From NCBI RefSeq assembly GCF_025527015.1, contig NZ_JAODIM010000042.1:1-64000 (forward strand): 64,000 nucleotides of DNA, given 5' to 3'. The DNA is from Winslowiella arboricola. Lineage in GTDB: Bacteria; Pseudomonadota; Gammaproteobacteria; Enterobacterales; Enterobacteriaceae. Each line of letters starts with the position of its first letter. Positions within the stretch are counted from its first letter, which is position 1. This document shows, one piece after another, positions 61,751 to 64,000 of the stretch. The notes below the pieces were generated by a model, which saw nothing but the letters and a program-made list of their open reading frames with translations, searched no databases and had not been told where the DNA came from. A program made the translations under genes and the position numbers.

Positions 61751-63505
61751 CTAACGCAGCTCGTTGGCGCGACGGAAGCGGCCCTGATAATCAAAAATTT
61801 TCTCTCGCACCTGCCAGAAATGGCGCTGCTGACGGGCGACAACAAAATCAGGGTGGCGCAACAGCGGTTGCAGCGCCACCACATCAGCGGCGGTCTGCCA
61901 GCCGAGCGGTACGCCCGGCGCGCGCTGATGCGGACGCATAAACAGCTGTTCAAAAGCCTTACGTTGCGCTGCGCTTTTTAAGCGGAAACGCTCGCTCACG
62001 CTGGTGCCATCTTCGTCAAAATAACTGGCTTTCAGCCATTCGCCTTTTTCATCGCTGCCGTGCGTCAGCTCCATCCCGCCGCAGCGCAGCACCAGCGCAT
62101 CTTTCAGCTTTAGCGCGGCCTTTAGCATATCGTCAGGATCAACCAGCACCGCGTCGCACTGATGGCAGCGGCGTGCGGCGATATCGTTCCCGGCATTGCA
62201 GTGCGGACAGCTTTTAAAGCGAAAACGGTAGTCGCACTGCTCGCGCTCGCCGTCGTCATCTTCCATCACGCCCTGACAACGACGGCCAAAGTGTTCAATG
62301 ATGGTGCCATCGGCGGTGGCTTTGCCCCAGAAGGTATTGGCAAAGCCGCAGGCAGGGCAGAACACCTGCACCGGCTGATTGTCGCTTTTGCCTTTTGGCG
62401 CGCCCACTTCCGGGGTGTAGAGATCGTGCGGATTGCCGGCATAGTCGAGTATCAGACAGTCGCTTTTCCCTTCACACAGGCGTAAACCGCGGCCAACGAT
62501 CTGCTGATACAGGCTGACGGACTCGGTAGGGCGCAGAATAGCAATCAAATCGACATGAGGGGCGTCAAAACCGGTAGTCAGCACCGCCACATTAACCATA
62601 AAGCGCAGCTGCTGCGCTTTAAACGCGGTAATCGTGGCGTCGCGCTCCGCCGCCGGGGTGTCGGCGCTGATTAAAGCTTTGCCATCCGGCAAAAGACCCA
62701 GGATCTCTTTAGCATGTTCGACGGTAGCGGCAAAGATCATCACCCCTTTGCGGTCGGCAGCGAACTCAACAATCTGCTGAATAATATGCGGCGTCACGCG
62801 CTGCTGCTGTTTCAGTTCGCGATTAAGATCGGCTTCACTAAACAGGCCATTTGCCTGCGCGCTCAGGCGACTGAAATCGTATTGCACTACCGGCATATCC
62901 AGCCGTTCTGGCGGCACCAGGAAGCCATGCTTAATCATATAGCGCAGCGGTAATTCATAAATGCAGTCACGAAACAGCGCCTTTTCATCACCGCGCACCA
63001 TACCGTGATAGTGGAACTGATAGATCCAGCCTTTACCCAGCCGGTAAGGAGTAGCGGTCAGCCCCAGCAGGCGCAGCTGCGGATTATGCTGACGCAGATG
63101 AGTAAGGATTTGACGATACTGGCTGTCGTCATCGTCGCTGATACGGTGGCATTCATCGACAATCAGCAGCGAAAACGCGCTGTCAAATTGCGCCAGATTA
63201 CGCGCCACTGACTGTACGCTGCCAAACACCACTTTGCTGTGGCTCTCTTTACGTTGCAGTCCGGCGGCAAAGATATCGGCATCCAGCCCGTAAGCCTGAT
63301 ATTTGCTGTGATTCTGCGCCACCAGCTCTTTCACATGGGCCAGCACCAGCACCCGTCCACGCGCCAGCCTTGCCAGTTCGGCAATCACCAGGCTTTTGCC
63401 CGCGCCGGTAGGCAGCACAATCACTGCCGGTTGCTGAGAGCCACGGAAGTAAGTGAGCGTGGCATCCACTGCTTCCTGCTGATAAGGACGAAGAGTAAAC
63501 GACAT
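61751..63505 (-). CDS. radD: RadD (YejH), SF2 DNA repair helicase
   Basis: A 584-residue SF2 ATPase (E. coli 586). Motif [15 protein letters not shown], motif [10 protein letters not shown], motif [14 protein letters not shown], motif [14 protein letters not shown]. Zinc-finger cysteines lie in [11 protein letters not shown] and in [20 protein letters not shown]. Needed for survival of DNA damage; it binds SSB and acts with RecA. Confidence 0.96.
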   Translation of the reverse strand: MSFTLRPYQQEAVDATLTYFRGSQQPAVIVLPTGAGKSLVIAELARLARGRVLVLAHVKELVAQNHSKYQAYGLDADIFAAGLQRKESHSKVVFGSVQSVARNLAQFDSAFSLLIVDECHRISDDDDSQYRQILTHLRQHNPQLRLLGLTATPYRLGKGWIYQFHYHGMVRGDEKALFRDCIYELPLRYMIKHGFLVPPERLDMPVVQYDFSRLSAQANGLFSEADLNRELKQQQRVTPHIIQQIVEFAADRKGVMIFAATVEHAKEILGLLPDGKALISADTPAAERDATITAFKAQQLRFMVNVAVLTTGFDAPHVDLIAILRPTESVSLYQQIVGRGLRLCEGKSDCLILDYAGNPHDLYTPEVGAPKGKSDNQPVQVFCPACGFANTFWGKATADGTIIEHFGRRCQGVMEDDDGEREQCDYRFRFKSCPHCNAGNDIAARRCHQCDAVLVDPDDMLKAALKLKDALVLRCGGMELTHGSDEKGEWLKASYFDEDGTSVSERFRLKSAAQRKAFEQLFMRPHQRAPGVPLGWQTAADVVALQPLLRHPDFVVARQQRHFWQVREKIFDYQGRFRRANELR

Positions 63506-63698
63506 AACAAGGTACGATTGTGGAAACAGGGTCGCATTATGCCATGAAAGCCGCTGAACGGTGCGATCCCCTCTGTCAGGCGCGCTTAACAGTCGCTATA
63601 CTGTTCAGCAATACCTTCCCGGGCGCGCAGGCGCTTTTCAAACGTTATCGTAAGATGACGTCGGATTTCATTTCAAGAACACAGGCAAAGCAGATTTA

Positions 63699-64000
63699 AT
63701 GCGACTCGATAAATTTTTATCTCAGCAACTGGAAATTAGCCGGGCAATCGCCGCACGCGAAATTCGCGCGAAACGCGTGACCATTGATGGCGAAATTGTG
63801 CGTGACACTTCGTTTAAGCTGGAACCCGAGCACCAGGTTGAATATGACGGCAATCCGTTACAACAGCAGTTCGGACCGCGCTATTTTATGCTGAATAAAC
63901 CTGAAGGCTATGTCTGCTCGACGGACGATCCCGATCATCCTACGGTGCTGTACTTCCTCGAAGAGCCGACCGCTTACAAATTGCATGCTGCAGGGCGACT
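63699..64000 (+). CDS. rsuA: RsuA, 16S rRNA pseudouridine-516 synthase (5' part)
   Basis: First 100 codons, cut by the window edge. The S4 domain ([31 protein letters not shown]) is followed by the start of the catalytic domain ([20 protein letters not shown]). The Asp nucleophile motif lies beyond the edge. No strong Shine-Dalgarno sequence is seen before the ATG. Confidence 0.95.
   Translation, partial: MRLDKFLSQQLEISRAIAAREIRAKRVTIDGEIVRDTSFKLEPEHQVEYDGNPLQQQFGPRYFMLNKPEGYVCSTDDPDHPTVLYFLEEPTAYKLHAAGR

Overview
The window is enterobacterial chromosome, most likely Erwiniaceae (Pantoea/Erwinia-like). Recognisable gene groups match the Escherichia coli map: rcsD-rcsB, micF-ompC, apbE-alkB-yojI, and proL-yejM-yejL-yejK-rplY-radD-rsuA. 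Several accessory blocks sit between these groups. Family assignments rest on reading motifs and on remembered family features; no database search was run.

Layout. Positions 1-3400 hold a REP-like palindrome and the Rcs phosphorelay genes rcsB and rcsD (minus strand), with an MFS exporter gene directly upstream of rcsD. Positions 5361-24068 are one open frame of 6235 codons, a BapA/LapA-type biofilm adhesin with about 58 Ig-like repeats and an RTX-like C-terminus. It ends at an intrinsic terminator and is followed by its likely type I secretion system: TolC-like protein, ABC exporter and HlyD-like adaptor (24596-29302). This block separates rcsD from the divergent micF sRNA/ompC porin pair, which is recognisable at 29491-31010.

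From 31.3 to 36 kb lie a ParDE-type toxin-antitoxin pair with a 27-bp operator, a TetR regulator divergent from an NTF2-like protein with two perfect operators between them, an NMT1/SsuA-type ABC importer, and a 36-residue membrane peptide gene with its own terminator. Core genes apbE and alkB follow (no ada), then a yojI-type ABC exporter behind a Fur-box-like site and an unrecognised anchored protein. Positions 40.7-45.0 kb hold a five-gene operon (LLM monooxygenase, binding protein, GNAT acetyltransferase, permease, ATPase) that looks like a salvage pathway for a modified sulfur amino acid. Next come small unknown genes and an EntD-like phosphopantetheinyl transferase.

From about 46.7 to 57.97 kb the DNA is accessory: a two-gene islet bounded by near-identical 24-bp terminator repeats, IS3 and IS110 remnants, a 1835-residue DUF4011-helicase-nuclease protein (probable phage defence) with a small partner gene, a long AT-rich stretch with a 42-residue ORF, and a P4-type integrase broken by a stop and two frameshifts next to tRNA-Pro(GGG). 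I read this as an immobilised island at proL. Beyond the tRNA the core resumes with yejM, yejL, yejK, rplY and radD, and rsuA runs off the right edge.
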